Shown: positions 45,701 to 57,559 of the stretch, piece after piece
How positions within the stretch are numbered: the stretch's first letter is position 1
Layout: each line of letters starts with the position of its first letter
NCBI GenBank assembly: GCA_029747015.1
Contig: JAKOGI010000562.1
Coordinates: 338,501 to 402,500, forward strand
DNA length: 64,000 nt
Reading direction: 5' to 3'
Origin: Carnegiea gigantea
Lineage: Eukaryota; Streptophyta; Magnoliopsida; Caryophyllales; Cactaceae
Made by a program: the position numbers and the translations under genes
The notes under the pieces: model-generated
The model's database searches: none
What the model was told of the DNA's origin: nothing
What the model saw: the letters and a program-made list of their open reading frames with translations, nothing else

Positions 45701-46410
45701 GTAATGCAAGACAATCTCATAGACCCAATAGAATTTAGAAGATAAGAATAACACAGTCAACTCACACAAACAAGTGGCTAATCCAAGTGTCCACAATCCA
45801 TGGAAACAGCTTATTTGATTAGATAATTTGGTTGGAAATTGGAATATTAATTGAAATGAAAAAAGCAAAAAAGCAAAAAGCAAAGTAATCAATAGTAGCG
45901 AGATCATAATCAGTCAAATCTTGTTTTCACGCATGCAATTGGGGAATCACTCCAAATCTCCAATAATTAGTTGATGGTTGGACTACATATAATCCACAAT
46001 AAAACTGAGCTTTGTATATGTTTGAAAAATTTTCAAACATTCATCAAATTCAATTAAGAAAGGATAAAAAAGAAAAAACTTGTACAATATAAAAGAATAC
46101 AATGCAGGCTCCACCCATTTATGAGAGTAATTAATAATCCTTGGATTTCTCTTGATTAAAAGCAGAAGTGACATGATTTGAATTTTAGTTTGAAAAATAT
46201 AATAAACAAAGAGAATTAAAAGCAGAAAATCTTTCAGTATCACAGCTGGAGGGGGGAACCGAGGAAAAACCACGGGCAGAGGGGGTGGAAACTAAGATCT
46301 ACTTATGCTATAAGACAGGTATTTCTAGCACAGCTGTGCTATGGCCTTTGAGACTCCTAACCTACTACAATCACCCTCAGTATATGCCTACTTGAAACAT
46401 ATCCCATTTT
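45701..46410. other. AT-rich intergenic stretch
   Basis: No gene is seen. The minus-strand frames here (45662-45907, 45983-46273) are AT-driven, hydrophobic and unrecognised. Confidence 0.5.
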
Positions 46411-46412
46411 AT

Positions 46413-46416
<4 letters not shown>

Positions 46417-46451
<35 letters not shown>

Positions 46452-46620
46452 GGTATATTTCAATTGGTATCTCTGTATTTTTGAAAAATTCATTTGATAT
46501 GATGTAGAAATAGATATAATTTCTAATAATAATATTTATTAATTTAAATTTATAATACATATTTGTATTCCCATATTGTGTACCGAATAGATTTTTCAAA
46601 AACATACAGGTACCAAATAA

Positions 46621-46665
<45 letters not shown>
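46417..46665. mobile_element. MITE between two (ATT)n tracts
   Basis: ATTGGTATCTCTGTATTTTT followed by GAAAAATTCA (about 46461-46491), and the complement of TTTTTCAAAAACATACAGG followed by TACCAAAT (about 46591-46618), are inverted ends of about 30 bp. Perfect (ATT)n tracts lie on both sides (46417-46451 and 46620-46665), so the element probably inserted in, or carried, the microsatellite. Confidence 0.6.
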
Positions 46666-46670
<5 letters not shown>

Positions 46671-46969
46671 TATCATCGTAATTGGTATTATTGTGATGGT
46701 GGTGGTCGTTGTTGTTAGTTTAAAGACGTATAAGAATTTATATGGAAAAAGCAGAATTCATCCTCACATTTAAGGCAATTAATCATCAAGGTTTGACATT
46801 TAACTTAATGATCTTGGTCATTTTCTTCATTCTTCTCTCAGTACCATGAAAACCTCAGACACATCTCGTGTTTCCATACGTAAATGATTTTTATTAAAAA
46901 AAAAAAATTAAAGAATCACTCAGATATGCTCAAGATTTTGGTCCTACATCTCGTTTTAAATGAGGTTTT
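46666..46969. other. Intergenic stretch
   Basis: No gene is seen. A (GGT)-like patch at 46698-46707 and a poly-A run at 46899-46909 are the only structure. Confidence 0.5.
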
Positions 46970-47552
46970 GACATTTACCACTCCTAACCTATGACGAAAT
47001 AATTAAAAAGTCCCTTACATATGTATATTCATTTTAGCCACCCCTAACCTATTACGTGATTAATTTGCATATACATTTTACAGTTGGGCAGTCATCAAGG
47101 AGATGTTAACACATTTGTAACCCCTATTCTTTAATTGCCAAGTACATCTAGCTAGGGCAATTAAGCGTGCTGTATGTACTAGTTCCCTCATGAGTCGAGG
47201 ATCCTTCCACTGCTAAATTGTAGATCTGCTCATGATATTTGCAAATTAGGGAATTTAAATAGATTAGGAGATTTTTAAAACAAGAAACTAGTTTAACTTG
47301 CAAAGCTATGGAATTTGACAACCACTTCTAAAATATTATTATTAAGGGTTTTTAGGGAATTATAGATATTATTTCTTCAACACATGAGCGCATTGACAGA
47401 ATAAGTACATATAAATTAATTCCAATAGAAGTCAACAAGGGTGTATAAGTTAATTTGTACTCTTATCAGGGGTAGTTAAAATGATTATTCATACGTGAAG
47501 AACGTGAAGAACTTTTTAATTATATTGTCATAGATCAAGGGTCATAGATGTC
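46970..47552. mobile_element. Foldback-type MITE with ~85-bp inverted ends
   Basis: The left arm GACATTTACCACTCCTAACC, continuing TATGACGAAATAATTAAAAA, is matched by the complement of the right arm (GGGTCATAGATGTC with TTTTTAATTATATTGTCATA). The arms run for about 85 bp and both reach the CCACCCCTA / AGGGGTAGTT stretch. The interior is non-coding. No clear TSD. Confidence 0.65.
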
Positions 47553-48910
47553 GATACCTCCATTTTGAATGCTTTATGTACCCATATCATAGTTTATCTC
47601 CACTTTTGCCAGAAACACGAACAACAGATAATAGAAAGAGATTGATTATTTGATGATTTTATATAGTATAGGCCATCTGGGTCCATAATATCCTGCTAGG
47701 CTTTGGTCTGGGAAATGCACCTGTTTGAGTTTTGTTCTTTTGCTAAAGTGATCAGTATTATACAATGGTATGGCTAGGTGTGACGAACTCGCAACTAACT
47801 CCAATAAAATATCAAATCACGCGCTAAAGATTCTAATATTATTTGCATGAAGATTGTTGGCTAGCTGGTAAGAGATAGAGGGTACGTGATGAGTAGAATT
47901 AATGAAGGAAGAAGCTTGCTCGACCAAAACTTGACTTGTTAAATCCTCTCCCAGCTCTCAACTACTACATATACGACTCATAATAAGATCCTCTTGATAT
48001 GAATATCTAAATAGGTATACATGTCCTATTGTCCTCAATCTATGTCTATACTATTCAACTAATTTGTCTTATGTGCTACCATGGATTAAATTCTTTTTTT
48101 AAAAAAAAAAACTGAAAGAAGTTGTAAAGATTAATGTGAATAGTATTTCGATCAAATTTTTAGTGACAATTTATACATATTTTATAGGTTCAACTAATTG
48201 GTGTCCTCTTAACATGTATGTGATAAATCTTGTTCTTGATTTTCAATCATTAATTAAAACTTGGTATGCCAATAATTGAATTTCCTAACTCTCTCCGGGA
48301 AGAAAGGGTACCGTTTACCAACGTGAAAGAGGTATCCTCAACGAGTTGGATCAGTTTTTGAAAATATTCACTTTATTTATTAGATTTTTGGACACAGATA
48401 ATTTATACTTTTGGGGATATCAAATGGCGTCCAATGCTCTGTATTTCATATAGTATTTAAATTTTTGTATATGTACACCATCGCCAAATGAAACGTACTT
48501 TGACTTATTTATTTAAAGACATTTTAGTTTTATCTATCAGGTATGAATTATCTTGTTGGTGAGTGTAAATAAATATGCAATCTATGTATATCAAATAAGT
48601 TACCATGCTATCAAATTGAAGTTTCAAAAGGGCATATGAATTGTTATTTGTTTAAACAAACCAAATATCCCTAAATTTAGAGATGCAATGACATCACAAT
48701 ATCGTTCTCACGTACAAACGGTGAGAATAGGAAAAATGAAAGAACATATGCTATTTACATGTGATAGATAAGCCATAAGGTGATCTGATTACTAAGTCAA
48801 AATATATTTGACTCCCATCGATGGGACGTACAAAGCATAGACATGTTTCTTAAATATGGATTATGGGTGTTAAATGCCTCAAAATTAGGATTATTAGTGT
48901 CCTTAAGCTT
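47553..48910. other. AT-rich intergenic stretch
   Basis: No coding frame, RNA gene or repeat boundary is recognised over about 1.3 kb. Confidence 0.55.
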
Positions 48911-48924
48911 TCATTTCTATCTTA

Positions 48925-49105
48925 ACTAGGGCTATATTCGTGTCAAGTCGAGTGCGAACTTGCCAGGCTTGAAGCTCGGACCATGAGTTCGCATTGGGCT
49001 CGGGTTTGGCTCGTGGCTTGCTGTGCACGATAGCATCAAGTCTATGTTCGGCTTGCCTGAGGCTTGGGCCTATGCTCGGCTCGTTCAATGCTCATTTGAT
49101 ATCCA
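48925..49105. repeat. GCTCG/GGCTTG-rich interspersed repeat
   Basis: GC-richer than its surroundings, made of words such as GGCTCGGGTTTGGCTCG, GGCTTGCCTGAGGCTTGGG and GCTCGGCTCG. It resembles subterminal parts of plant hAT-like elements rich in CTCGAGCTCG words. AACTAGGGCTATATTCG at 48923 may be one end. No partner end was found. Confidence 0.4.
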
Positions 49106-50642
49106 TGCCTTGTCTTGGGTAATCTAGGCCTTATAGCTTTGAGGTTAAGTTTGACTTATCGAAGACTTGAATAAAAGCATTCCTTCAGGATTGGGTATGA
49201 ACCTCGCTTCTTGAGGTTCATACATGTAATACCCCACCTAAAGGAGGTAGGCGTGTCACCATCATGAATGTCCAACTAGAAATACCTAGAAGGCTATCTA
49301 AACTTCTTAAACCTTAATTGACCTGTTAGTATGCGAGCGACATAAGTTCATAATAAAAACTAACTAAAGTTGGGGAGGGTAGTTCTATAACATGTATTTT
49401 TACACATATTTAAATAATATCCATAACAGTCTTACATATTTGCATACATAAATACATCCTTACTTGCATTCACTAAACATAGTCTGTATCATTGACGTAT
49501 AATAAGGCCCACATTCCCAACTTGGTTAGCCAAAAGCATTTAAGAGCTAATTAGCCTTCTTCTTGTGGTCCCTTTTTTTCTTCCAAAAACTTGAAAAATG
49601 GTGAAGTCATGAGCTCCTCTAACCTAATGAATAACCCTTCCTCATTGTAATACTTTACACATTAACCGGTTAACATATAATTACATAATACATATGTCAT
49701 ATGACATATAAATAGAATATAACATATAACGTATAAAAGGCGATATAAGAACATGCTCATGCTTCAGAAATAGGCTCATATCTTCATATCTATCAGACTT
49801 ATGAACCCTACAAAATTCGTACACACATATATGTCATGAGGTGGGCAATTAAACTAACTTAGTCATACTTGTCCCATACCAAGCACGATTCAAGGACCCT
49901 TAGTTTACTTCAATCCCTAAACAACTATTAGTTTATTCACTAAACTAATCATTTGTCCCATACCAACCATGTCCATTGGGCTCCTGATCCTCACTAGAAT
50001 CCAAAAGAAAGTAAAGTCTGCTAAGTCAAACTAATGGCCTGCTCATAACCATACTTAACACACACAGAGACGTACTAATTATCAATTACACATATACTTT
50101 AAATCAATTACAATCTCTCAGACATTTTGCATGATCCTCCAAACCCAAATCTAAATAAAAAATCCAAGTCCAAGGCAAAATCCAATTTCATAACGTAGCA
50201 TATACTCTTAGGTTAACAAATATTCCTTACCTTTAGGAAAATCTACTTATGACCTACACAAAAACCATTACAATATAAGGGTGACAAACATACCTTAGAA
50301 GACCAGCCACAACTCATTTATATAGAACCGACCAAGTACCCTAACTCTAGAGGACACAAAATGCCCAAAAAACATGACCAAAGTGGGGAGCATGACCTAA
50401 TTGCGGTGATGCCAACCGGGCTGGCACTTATAAATACACATGTTGTACATGTAAATTTTTTTTCTTCTTGGATATAAATATACATGTAAAAAGCCCAATG
50501 TCTATATTTTGAAGATCATAAAATGAAAAGTTGTACACTTGAATTATGACGTTGAATGTTCAACTAAACTATCACTTAATAAGGCCCAAATCCAATGATA
50601 TGATCAACTTACTAAAATATTGACGTCAACTAAACTTCAGCA
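49106..50642. other. Intergenic stretch, possible LTR fragment
   Basis: TGTAATACCCCACCTAAAGG at 49225 resembles the start of plant gypsy LTRs of the TGTAATACCCC type. No matching second LTR, primer site or coding module was found, so a fragment is only a possibility. The remainder shows nothing recognisable. Confidence 0.35.
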
Positions 50643-50867
50643 TGAAGAATTTGGAACAAAGATGTAAAAATTTCGGTCAAAATTTACATAATCCATGTAT
50701 CTCCTTGCTCTCTTGCCTCAATTGCTAATTACATGTGTCTTAAATAATACAAAACACAAAACCCTAGTCGTAATTTGCTTAGGAAAGTAGTTACAAGATA
50801 TGAAAATAGAATAATAAAATATCATATTGAAGATCTCCTATTCCTAATACAATTCATATTCCTAACA
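50643..50867 (-). repeat. Copia 2 3' LTR
   Basis: 225 bp. On the minus strand it starts TGTTAGGAATATGAATTG and ends CCAAATTCTTCA. It matches 55377-55599 closely. Confidence 0.85.
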
Positions 50868-50972
50868 CTTCCCCTCAAGTTGGAGCATGTAAGTTGACCA
50901 TGCCCAACTTGCTCTTGAGAAATTGAAACTGCCTCTTGCCAAGTGTCGTGTGAAAATATCAGTGGGCTGATG

Positions 50973-52319
50973 CTATGAAGTCACGTGCATAAGTGTAAGT
51001 AAACCACCGTCGACTTTTTCACACACAAAATAACATTCAAGTTCGATGTGCTTGGTCCATTCATGAAACATTGAGTTCTTGGTGATATGTAATGCAACTT
51101 GGCTGTCACAGAAAGGCTTCATGGGTTGATCATGGAAAATCCCTAAAGAAGCTAAAAAGCTTTTGATCCAGATAAGTTCACTGGTGGCCACAGCCATGGC
51201 CCTATATTCCGCTTCTACCGTCGATCGAGACATCGTTGCTTGCTTCTTGGTTTTTCAGGATATAGGAGAGCCTCCGAGGGTAACAAAATATCCAGTCAAG
51301 GATCATCTGGAAATCAGGCAGGCTCCCCAATTAGAGTCACAAAAGCCAAAAAGTTGCAAATTATTATTGGCTTTTAAGAAAATGCCTTCTCCTGCACTGC
51401 CTTTTAGTTAATGAAGCACTCTGCGTGTTGCTTCCATGTGTTCCTCTTTAGGTGCCTGCATGAATTGGGAGAGAATATAGACCGTATATGTCAATTCTAG
51501 CTGTGTAATGGTGAGATAAATGAGTTTGCCTAACAATCGGCGATATCGAGTGGTATCATTCAAGATTTTACCTGTCGCTATTGCTAGTTTGTGATTTTCC
51601 TCAATAGGAAAGTCAATTGGTTTAGCCCCTACGAGTCCACACTCGGCCAAGATTTCTAAAGTATATTTTCGTTGACACAAGAGCATTCCCTCAGGGCCTC
51701 GTGCCAATTCAATATCTAAAAAATATTTCACGGGCCCTAGGTCCTTGATGCTGAAGCAAGGATGAAGATGACTTTTAAAATCCTTTATGGCTTGAGCGTC
51801 GTTGCTAGTAAGCACTATCTCATCAACATACACCAATACTGCTAATAACGTGTCCCCATTGTGATAAACAAATAAGGAGTAGTCTGCATAAGACCGAACA
51901 AACCCATACTCATAAAGTTTTGAGGATAGTTTAACAAACCATTGCCTAAGCGCTTGACGAAGGCCGTACAATGATTTTTGTAGATGACAGACCTTATTTG
52001 GATTTGGGGAGGAAAAATCGAGAGGCATTTTCATTAAAACTTCTTCTTCTAGATCTCCATGCAGGAATGCGCTGTTCACATCCATCTGATGTAGATCCCA
52101 TCCCTTCGTAACTGCAACTGATAGAAAACACCTGACACTTGTCATTTTGGCAACAGGCGTGAAGGTTTCGTTATAATCGAATCCTTTAATTTGATAGTCT
52201 TCTCGTATCACCAATCTTGCCTTGTATCTTTGTATGCTCCCATCTGAATTATATTTTACCTGATAAACCCATTTACAACTGATGGGTTTCTTGCCCGGGG
52301 AAGGTCCTCCACAACCCAT
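50973..52319 (-). pseudogene. Copia 2 reverse transcriptase and RNase H
   Basis: The 303-codon frame at 51408-52319 is the longest in the window. It holds SCKWVYQVKYNSDGSIQRYK, ARLVIREDYQIKGFDYNETF, QMDVNSAFLHGDLEEEV, LQKSLYGLRQALRQWF, then LVYVDEIVLTSND. The usual copia motif is YVDDI, so the second catalytic Asp is Glu. It ends VLH followed by TAA where a Tyr codon (RYLKGS) is expected. RNase H continues in frame after the stop (LKGSAGEG). SWKTKKQ-like words follow, and SRSTVEAEYRAMA to HIELECYFV lies at 50973-51233. Just upstream (52256-52495) is the PLWRKAMAEEIHALEANKTW start of the RT region. Confidence 0.85.
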
Positions 52320-53160
52320 GTCTTGTTGGCTTCTAGTGCATGAATTTCTTCAGCCATGGCCTTTCTCCAAAGTGGATCTTTAACTGCTTCCTGAAAATAC
52401 TTGGGCTCCACACCCTTTATCAAAGCAGCTAGAAAAAGTTTGTGAGATACAGAGAATTTTTCCGATGATACATAGTTTGCTATGGGATAATGCATACCTG
52501 ATGAGCTCTTTTGGGGCAGTTTAGCAACATAGGAGATTGATGTTAGGTCATTAGATTGGACATTGCAGCACAGATAGTCTTTTAAGTGAGCCAGCCATTT
52601 CCTGGGTCGAGCAGAACGCTGCTATGAATTCTCCACCTGGACCTGCGCATCACTGTGCCGTTGGGGTCTCGGCTGGGATGCCTCCCCCTGGGCCTGCGCT
52701 TGTGTGGGCCAAATGGGTCTCGGTAGGGTCGCTTCTTCCTGGGTTTGTGCATGACTGGTTGCCTCGGACAGCCCATACTGAACTGGGCCCGGTGTCTCTC
52801 CTTTTCTGGCCTGAACTGGAAACTCGTAGGGTTTGTCATCCTGGCCTAACATCAAAGTCCCTTCGGTCTTAGTGAGGGACTGGCCTTCTGCAGTAGTTGG
52901 GTGCATCGGCCGGGCATCATTGGGCCAGAAAGTTATAGTCGAGTCTATTTCCACAATATTGTCTCCAAAATTATTCCTTCAAATACCGATGTTTATAGAG
53001 TCTTCTTTTCTTGTGTTTTTAAAGGAAAATATATGTTCTCGGAAGACTACATCTCGACTTACAAAGAACTCTTGTGTATCCAAATCATAGAGTCTCCAAC
53101 CCTTTTGACCAAGAGGATAACCCACAAAAGACATTTCCTACTTCGGGATGCAAATTTATC
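52320..53160 (-). pseudogene. Copia 2 integrase-RT linker
   Basis: The minus-strand frame at 52622-52954 reads MEIDSTITFWPNDARPMHPT, then a Gln/Pro/Ala-rich stretch with repeated AQAQ and RPQR words. This low-complexity segment is normal between copia integrase and RT. The frames on the plus strand here are shadows. Confidence 0.6.
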
Positions 53161-53168
53161 CTTATCCC

Positions 53169-54230
53169 TTAGTTTGGAGTGTGCAAAACATAAGGTTCCA
53201 AGACTCGTATGTGATTATATGAAGGTTTTTGATGGTAAATAACCTCATAGGGAGTCTTTCTCGACAATAGTTTGCTAGGCGTCCTATTAATCAAGTGGGT
53301 TGCGGCAAGAGCACATTCCTCCCAAAACTTTACTAGCAAATTGGCTTGAAATAAGAGGGCTCTGGCCACATTTAAAACATGGTGATGTTTTCTCTCTACC
53401 ATTCTATTTTGTTAGGGTGTGTCGACACAACTATTTTGACTCAAGATCCCATTTTCTTGATAAAAAATTTGCATTGGTTTTGAGGTGAATTCGGATCCAT
53501 TATCACTTCTCACAATCTTAACATTTTTCCCAAATTAAGTCTTGGTCATGGCAACAAAGTTCTTAAGTAATTGACTTGTCTCCCCTTTTTCATACATAAG
53601 ATAAGCCCAGTTAGCCCGACTAGCATCATCAACAATCGTAAAGAAATAATGTGCACCACTACAAGATGGCACTCTATAAGGTCCCCAAATGTCACAATGG
53701 ATGAGGTTAAACACACACTCAGCTTTATTTTCACTTAGAACAAATTTTCTACGAGTTTGTTCTGCACAAAAACAAATCTGACACACACCATGTTTGTCTT
53801 TATCAAAATTCCTAAACTACTAGAAAGGTAGGATAGCACTTCATTTGATGGGTGCCCCAATCGCTTATGCCACAAGTTAACTGAATTGACTACATTCACT
53901 TGATTCCTTTCCAATGACCCTTCCTTGTTATCGTAAACTCCTCCTTGCTGCTTACGCGCAGCAATCAGAGTTCTCAAAGCACGGTCCTGTGCCATACAAG
54001 CATCATCAGAAAAAATTACCAAACATCTTAGATCATTACATAATCTAGCTACTGAAATTAGATTGCAATTCAAGGAAGTGACGTAAAGAACATCTTTTAA
54101 TCTCAATTTTTCTCCAAGGCTCACGGTGCCTTGGTGTGATGTCGTCGTGTTCGTCCCATTGGGCAACCCAATGGGAATAGTCAAAATCTTCTCGATTCCT
54201 TGCAGAATACTTGGATTTCCCATTATCTAA
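53169..54230 (-). pseudogene. Copia 2 protease C-part, gag-pre-integrase and integrase
   Basis: 53735-54223 begins MGNPSILQGIEKILTIPIG and continues with LKDVLYVTSLNCNLISVARL and NSVNLWHKRLGHPSNEVLSY (zinc-domain His pair). 53535-53786 has CVFNLIHCDIWGPYRVPS, with the first catalytic Asp, and YFFTIVDDASRANWAYLM, with the second. 53169-53402 has VERKHHHVLNVARALLFQ, with the Glu of the DDE triad, and HLINRTPSKLLSRKTPYEV. Frames are broken between these blocks, but all three acidic residues are readable. Confidence 0.8.
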
Positions 54231-54234
54231 CATG

Positions 54235-55372
54235 ATGCACCGTTATCAAGCATCCAATTTTTACCTGAGAGTCAATCACTACTGGACTTTGGCACCTCAA
54301 TAAGGCGCAGAAGATGCTGCACTAGCTTTGCGGTCAGGCCTAGAATTGCTACTTGGGCTTACTCAGCCCGTTCGTTGCTGCTGCCGCTCGCTCACGTCTC
54401 AACCTGGGCCAGCGTGGCGTGGGTTGTTTCCCTTCCTAGCCCATGGCCTCTTCCTCCTGCCATGCATCCTCCACGTCCACCACAATCCCCTTGGCCTGTT
54501 CGTCCTCTTCTGCGGCCTCCCCACCCGGGCGGATAGCCGATTATTTCATAACAATTTGTTTCATCATGGCCATATTTCCCACAATGCTTTCATGTTGGCT
54601 TCTCCACCATGTTTGATAATTCTCTTGTTGCAAAAGTCACCGTGTTCTCAGCTCGATGATCCCTCTCCATCATGATATGTTTATGGTTTTCTTCTTGTGG
54701 GATTATATTGAAAATTGTATCCAAAGATGGCAAGGGATCTTGTGCTAGAACTTGACTATGCACAGATGAGAAAGATTCGCCATTTAGGCCCATTAAGAAT
54801 TGATGAGTCTTTCTTCATCAAACATTTTTACTATCTTTTCTCCAATTTTACATTCACACTTACTACATGTGTAATGAGGAATTTTTACACAACTTTCTAG
54901 TTCACTCCATATTCCCATCAATTTTAAAAGTCGATTACCTCGAAACCACCTTGTTTACAAGATGCAAGATCACTCTTTAATTGATGGATTTTTGGGGTAT
55001 TAGCAATGGCATACCTTTTGCTTAAATTCTCCCACATAGCCTAGAATGTCTCGGCATAAGCCACGCTAGTGTGAAGCCTAGGATCAATACGTTCACGATC
55101 CATGAACAAATCATGGAATCCACCATCTACCATGCGTCTAGCTCTCTCCTATCTTCTCCCTTTTGTGGTGTTGGTTTAACTAGGGTTCCTTCTATGAATC
55201 CTAGTTTATTTTTAGCCTTTAAAGTAATCCTTACTACCTTCCTCCAAATGTCATAATTTCTTCCATTAAAGATGGCTGAAGTGATAACAACTCCTGGCTC
55301 CTCTAATGGACGTAGATAATAAGGTGATTGACTTTCAATCACGAATCTCTTTCCTCCATTCATAACTCTCAT
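54235..55372 (-). pseudogene. Copia 2 gag
   Basis: Starts at an ATG near 55372 (MRVMNGGKRFVIESQSPYY), then IFNGRNYDIWRKVVRITLKA and KLGFIEGTLVKPTPQ, colinear with copia 1 gag. The zinc knuckle near 54545-54600 reads KHCGKYGHDETNCYEIIGYP; its first Cys codon is TGA, so the CX2CX4HX4C motif is broken by a stop. More stops lie between. Confidence 0.75.
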
Positions 55373-55376
55373 AGCA

Positions 55377-55599
55377 TGAAGAATTTGGAACACAGATGTA
55401 AATTTCGGTCACAGTTTGCATGAGCCGCATACCTCCTTGCTCTTTTGCCTTAATTGCTAATTACATGTGCCTTAAATAATACAAAACACAAAACCCTAAT
55501 CCTAATTTGCTTAGGAAAGTAGTCACAAGATAGGAAAATAGAATAATAAAATATCATCTTGAAGATCTCCTATTCCTAATACAATTCATATTCCTAACA
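55377..55599 (-). repeat. Copia 2 5' LTR
   Basis: 223 bp, partner of 50643-50867. The primer-binding site TGCTATGAGAGTT follows on the minus strand (55364-55376). Confidence 0.85.
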
Positions 55600-56035
55600 C
55601 GGCCCCCTTAATCTAGCATCTAGGCTTCGCTCCTAATTGCGACCCCTACATGAAAGCCTAATTATACAAGCTTCGCTTTGTAATTAAGTGTTCAGATGCA
55701 ATATTCTATCAAAACAGTGATTTAGCTTCAGTTAATGTGGGACTCCAACTTCTATGCGACAAACTTAAAATTATGCGAATTTTCTTGTAGTAATAGGGTG
55801 GGAGTTTTTTTTTTCAACCTTAAGATTTTGTACTTAATTTTGACAATTTTTGAGTTTTTAGTAGTGTATAATTTAAGTAATTTTCTAGCTAGAGTTTTTA
55901 AAAAATGATATTGAATGACCATGTGTTCCCCCTCAATTATTGTTGTTGGTCAAACGACTATATGTCTTTTGGAGACATGAACTAATTGAGATTAGACCCT
56001 CTTTTACTCACTTTCTCAAAAAAAAAGCACTCTCT
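55600..56035. other. Intergenic stretch
   Basis: No gene is seen. CGGCCCCCTTAA directly after the LTR resembles a polypurine complement and may be a leftover of another element. Confidence 0.45.
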
Positions 56036-56039
56036 CTCA

Positions 56040-56490
56040 AATGTAGTGGTGGATTCAGCGTGGGTGCAGTGGTAACAACTGACACCCCTCTCAAAAAAAA
56101 TATAAATATATATACATATATACTTCCAGAAATACTTAAAAAACTAATGCAATCCGCTACAAGGAAATATTCATGGCTTAGTGATTGTATATTGCGCGTG
56201 TGTTTTTCATGTGTTGTGAGGTTGCGGGTCAATTCTTCTCTTCAGCCCGCCCTTGTTTTAATTTTTTTTATTTTTCAACATTTTTTCAAGTCTCAATTCT
56301 AGGCCAAAACGCTTAGTTTACTTTTCTTGTTTGATTTGTAAGTTTATTTGTCAAGTTAAATTCTAAATTTATTTAATTTATAGGTTTAGTTTCAATTCTA
56401 ATTCAAAATGTTTAATTTATTTTTCTTGTTTAATTTATGAGTTTATTTGCACTTTCAATTTCAAATTTTTTTCATTTATGAGTAATTTTC
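56040..56490 (+). repeat. Interspersed repeat with tRNA-like head
   Basis: AACTGACACCCCTCTCAAAA, then ATGGCTTAGTGATTGTATAT (box A-like) and GGTTGCGGGTCAATTCTTC (decayed box B-like), then a T-rich stretch with AATTTATGAGTTTATTTG words. It has the same order as the complement of 12000-11290, so the two are diverged copies in opposite orientation. Confidence 0.45.
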
Positions 56491-56499
56491 AAATTATCA

Positions 56500-57446
56500 A
56501 ATCCGTAATCACTAAAGAGGGATAGTTGAGGCAATTTAAGACTACTTTATTTACCATGTATCACCTCATTGGAGGTGGATCCTACGTTAAACATGCATGA
56601 ATGATTATGAGTGGTGAAAAATAAAAACAAAATGTCAAAACTGAGATAATTAATGTCGAAAACCTTAAGAACACGTACTCAGTGCAAAACCTGTAATAAT
56701 TAGGGCCACCGCAATAACATAATACAGCAACTGTTGGCTTCTGTATAGCCAATACTAGATGTACACTTAATGAAAGCCAAATTAGTTCCTTTTATAATGT
56801 CTTGGTCCTTTATCATTTAGAATTCAGGGCACAGTATTTTGGTATTAACATTTACCACAACAATTGTCTAACTTTTATGTGGGGCTTTAGTTCTCATGTA
56901 GTAAAGTTAAAGTTGCGTCAGTTTGAATTCTCATGTAGAAGAATTAAAAATGGTGGGTTATCGATAATTCTCGTATACAGTAAAAACTTATTTTCAGCCT
57001 CATATTTTGAGTTGATCTAAGAAGGTAATTTCTGACTCGTTGAAAAAGAAAAAGGTGGAACAAAATGACTAATTAGAAATTAAATTAGCCTTATGAAGAA
57101 GGGGAAAAAAAAAAAAGAATCAGAAAATTATTACGTGGTACTTATGCCATCCCTGACCAGTGCCCAATATTAGTCCAAGTAACATTCACCTATTTTACTA
57201 TAAATTCTCTCATTGCAGAAGAACATGCTTTTTTGACCTAATTAAACTAATAGCAATGGTACGTAATTTATTTTCTCCCTGAATGAAAATTAATTTTACA
57301 ACAAAAACTCTGCTAATTAGCAATTAATTTCTGCGCATGTGAATATTATATATGGCGCTATCTTCACTCTTAACTCCATTAATAATCAAAATACAAGTTG
57401 TCTGCTTAAGTCAAAATGCAAGTTGTCTGCTTCTGCAAACTGAAGT

Positions 57447-57449
<3 letters not shown>
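56500..57449. other. Intergenic stretch
   Basis: No recognised gene. The 72-codon frame at 56802-57020 has no known motif and is probably chance. Confidence 0.5.
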
Positions 57450-57543
<94 letters not shown>

Positions 57544-57555
57544 GTATATGTATGT
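57450..57555. repeat. (AT)n microsatellite
   Basis: About 90 bp of uninterrupted AT dinucleotide with GTATATGTATATG at the right edge. The Tyr-Ile frames on both strands are artefacts. Confidence 0.95.
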
Positions 57556-57559
57556 GAAC

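Larger units (their letters stand above)
50643..55599 (-). mobile_element. Ty1/copia retrotransposon 2, complete but decayed
   Basis: Minus-strand element of about 5.0 kb with matching LTRs (50643-50867 and 55377-55599). The minus-strand polypurine CCAACTTGAGGGGAAG precedes the 3' LTR, and TGCTATGAGAGTT, near the tRNA-iMet site, follows the 5' LTR. It encodes gag, protease, integrase, RT and RNase H in copia order. The flanks CAGCA and CGGCC do not match, so the TSD is lost or a flank was rearranged. Confidence 0.85.

Noticed and set aside
52624..53242. Plus-strand frames of 82-113 codons
   Set aside because: They are shadows of the copia 2 integrase-RT linker and integrase on the minus strand.
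50638..55604. TSD for copia 2
   Set aside because: Flanks CAGCA and CGGCC agree at only three of five positions, so no duplication is claimed.
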